Below are positions 4,264 to 5,921 of a stretch of DNA of 5,921 nucleotides, one piece after another. Both the position numbers and the translations under genes were made by a program. The number at the start of each line of letters is the position of its first letter. The first letter of the stretch is position 1. Where the stretch lies: the NCBI GenBank assembly GCA_950097605.1, contig CATNEU010000107.1:1-5921 (forward strand), in the 5' to 3' direction. Source of the stretch: an uncultured Oscillospiraceae bacterium (lineage in GTDB: Bacteria; Bacillota; Clostridia; Oscillospirales; Ruminococcaceae). Below the pieces are notes generated by a model. That model saw only the letters and a list, made by a program, of their open reading frames with translations. It was not told the DNA's origin and searched no databases.

Positions 4264-5921
4264 TTATATGTTGTTGAGCTCTTCAATAAAGGCAGCGGGG
4301 TTCACATCGCTTGGGATCATAAACGCCTCGGGCGAGAGCGAAACATCCGCCAGGACCGCGCCGTCCGGCGCGCAACTGCGCTTAAACTGCCCGCCGAAAA
4401 ACCGGTTCATAAACAGCAGAAGCTTGCCTTTGATAAACCCCTTTTCGAGATCCGGGCAAAACGCGAAGCAGGCGTAGAAGAAGATCTTGGAGGGCCTGAA
4501 CCCGTACTTGACGAAATAATACAGAAAGAAATCGTGCAGCTCATACGGGCCCAGAATGTCCTCGGTCTTCTGGGTGGTTTCGCCCATCTCGTCGGGCGGC
4601 AGCAGCTCGGGCGAAACCGGCGTGCCAAGGATGTCCGCGAGCGTCTCGGCAGCCGCTGCAAACGCCGGCTCGGCGGCCAGGTAGCTCGTCAGCTTACGGA
4701 TCATGTTTTTGGTCGCGCAGGTGTTGACGTTGAAGTTGGCAATCTGGTCCCCTGCAAAGGTGCACCAGCCCAGCGCCTCCTCCGATAAATCGCCCGTGCC
4801 GACCACCAGCCCGCGCTCCTTGTTGGCAAGGTCGAGCAGCACCTGGGTGCGCTCCCTCGCCTGCGCGTTTTCATAGGTCACATCCTTGACCTGGGAATTG
4901 TGCCCGATGTCCTGAAAGTGCTGCAGCACGCCGGCCTTGATGCTGATATCCCGGCCTGTCGCACCCAGGTCCTCAATCAGCCGCAGCGCGTTGTAATAGG
5001 TGCGGTCGGTCGTGCCAAAGCCCGGCATCGTCACGCCCAGCACGTTCTGCCGCGGCAGCCCGAGCTGGTCCATCGCCCGGCAGGCAACCAGCAGCGCCAG
5101 CGTTGAATCCAGGCCGCCCGAAACACCCACAACGGCCTTTTTGCAGCCGATGTTGCGCAGCCTCGTCGCCAGGGAGCTGACCTGCAGCGAGAAAAACTCC
5201 TCCAGATAGGCTTTTGCGGCCACGGGGTCCCCTGGCAGAAACGGGTCGCGCGTCACGTTGCGCAGCAGTCCTTTTTTGAGACTGTTGGGCAGTGCGGAGA
5301 AGTGTGGGCGCTTGAAATCCGCAAAGCTCGAGGTAAACTTTTTGCGCAGCTTGGTGGCCTTGATGATGTCGATATCAATGTCGTTGATACAGACAATGCT
5401 CTCGGTGTCGGACGCGGCAAACGACATCTCCTCCCCGCACTCGAAGATGCAGGCAAAGCCCTTGTAAACCCGCGGAGAAGAGGTGTCCCCAATGCCGCCG
5501 TTGCACACGCTGATTGCGCAGCCCAGCGACGCCGACATATTTTTCGCAATGTCCCGGCAGGAGGAGACATACCCCGCCACCACCGGCTGATAGGAGGGCA
5601 CCACGACCAAATCGCAGTTGTTCTGCGAGATCGACTGCGCCTTGAGCGGCAGATTCATCGGGTCGCAGGACGAAACGCAGAAATTGAGATCCCCGCAGGA
5701 GAAAACCGTGTCCTCCGGGAGAATCAGGTCGCTGTACCGCCCTTCCAGCAGGTCGGCGGGCGAATCGAACGAGGGCAGGTAGCCGACCAGGCTGCCCGCG
5801 TGCAGCACCGCACAGACCGAAACCGGCCGGCCGCAGTCGTTGACCGGCAGGCCCGCGATGATATACGAGCTGAAATTGGCGGAGTACAGCGTGAGCTCGT
5901 CGAGCTGCTCTTTACAGATCT
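4264..5921 (-). CDS. nadE: NAD+ synthetase, nitrilase-fused type, N-terminus outside the window
   Basis: The frame is open from the right edge to a TAA at 4264, giving 551 residues of an expected 640 or so. The GTG at 5808 is only an internal codon, because clear family sequence (IIAGLPVNDCGRP) lies upstream of it. The C-terminal half is the synthetase that adenylates nicotinic acid adenine dinucleotide and amidates it to NAD+: the ATP-pyrophosphatase loop SGGLDST is at 5101-5121, followed by MPGFGTTDRTYYNAL, DVTYENAQARERTQ and GTGDLSEEALGW. The N-terminal half is a nitrilase-fold glutamine amidase that normally supplies ammonia through a Glu-Lys-Cys triad. Here the Cys can be matched at 5665-5667 (SSCDP), but the usual CEDLW context is gone, the PKSYLP lysine position reads LPSFDSP (Ser at 5770-5772), and the stretch between them looks about 20 residues short. 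The Glu is outside the window. The amidase may be weak or dead, with free ammonia used instead. It acts in the cytosol. Confidence 0.92.
   Translation of the reverse strand, partial: ICKEQLDELTLYSANFSSYIIAGLPVNDCGRPVSVCAVLHAGSLVGYLPSFDSPADLLEGRYSDLILPEDTVFSCGDLNFCVSSCDPMNLPLKAQSISQNNCDLVVVPSYQPVVAGYVSSCRDIAKNMSASLGCAISVCNGGIGDTSSPRVYKGFACIFECGEEMSFAASDTESIVCINDIDIDIIKATKLRKKFTSSFADFKRPHFSALPNSLKKGLLRNVTRDPFLPGDPVAAKAYLEEFFSLQVSSLATRLRNIGCKKAVVGVSGGLDSTLALLVACRAMDQLGLPRQNVLGVTMPGFGTTDRTYYNALRLIEDLGATGRDISIKAGVLQHFQDIGHNSQVKDVTYENAQARERTQVLLDLANKERGLVVGTGDLSEEALGWCTFAGDQIANFNVNTCATKNMIRKLTSYLAAEPAFAAAAETLADILGTPVSPELLPPDEMGETTQKTEDILGPYELHDFFLYYFVKYGFRPSKIFFYACFAFCPDLEKGFIKGKLLLFMNRFFGGQFKRSCAPDGAVLADVSLSPEAFMIPSDVNPAAFIEELNNI

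Noticed and set aside
5806..5808. GTG start of nadE at 5808.
   Set aside because: The same frame stays open to the window edge and the 37 codons upstream read as NAD+ synthetase amidase sequence, so the gene starts outside the window.

Overview
The window reads as part of a chromosome from an anaerobic Gram-positive bacterium of the Clostridia, probably close to the Oscillospiraceae. This is inferred from the gene content (bacterial V/A-type ATPase, a UPF0210/UPF0237 pair, a nitrilase-fused NAD+ synthetase), the strong AGGAGG-type ribosome binding sites and the GC-rich coding sequence. The taxon is not proven by the sequence. All six supported genes are on the minus strand, so transcription runs from high to low coordinates. 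I see no tRNA, rRNA, CRISPR array or mobile element.

At 5921-4264 is the 3' part of nadE, whose N-terminus lies outside the window. Its ATP-binding synthetase half is well conserved, but its glutamine-amidase half looks degenerate. After a 159-bp gap with strong hairpins come a small ACT-domain protein (UPF0237, 4104-3835) and, 70 bp later, its usual partner, the UPF0210 'PFL family' protein (3764-2403). That pair is widely conserved and its function is unknown.

The stretch 2402-1942 holds no convincing gene. It contains a good housekeeping-type promoter (-35 at 2325-2330, -10 at 2302-2307, 17-bp spacer, inverted repeat around the -10). After it lies a predicted transcribed leader of about 350 nt that can fold into a near-continuous series of hairpins. 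One is a 43-nt stem-loop whose G.U pairs exist only in minus-strand RNA; another region offers two mutually exclusive hairpins. This leader is the best candidate here for an undescribed cis-regulatory RNA.

The leader feeds a V/A-type ATPase operon: a coiled-coil peripheral-stalk subunit (1941-1630), subunit C (1623-580) and the start of membrane subunit I (448 to the left edge). A GC-rich structured spacer of about 130 bp separates C from I. The remaining subunits presumably lie beyond position 1. The complex would couple ATP to H+ or Na+ transport across the membrane; the ion cannot be told from this window.
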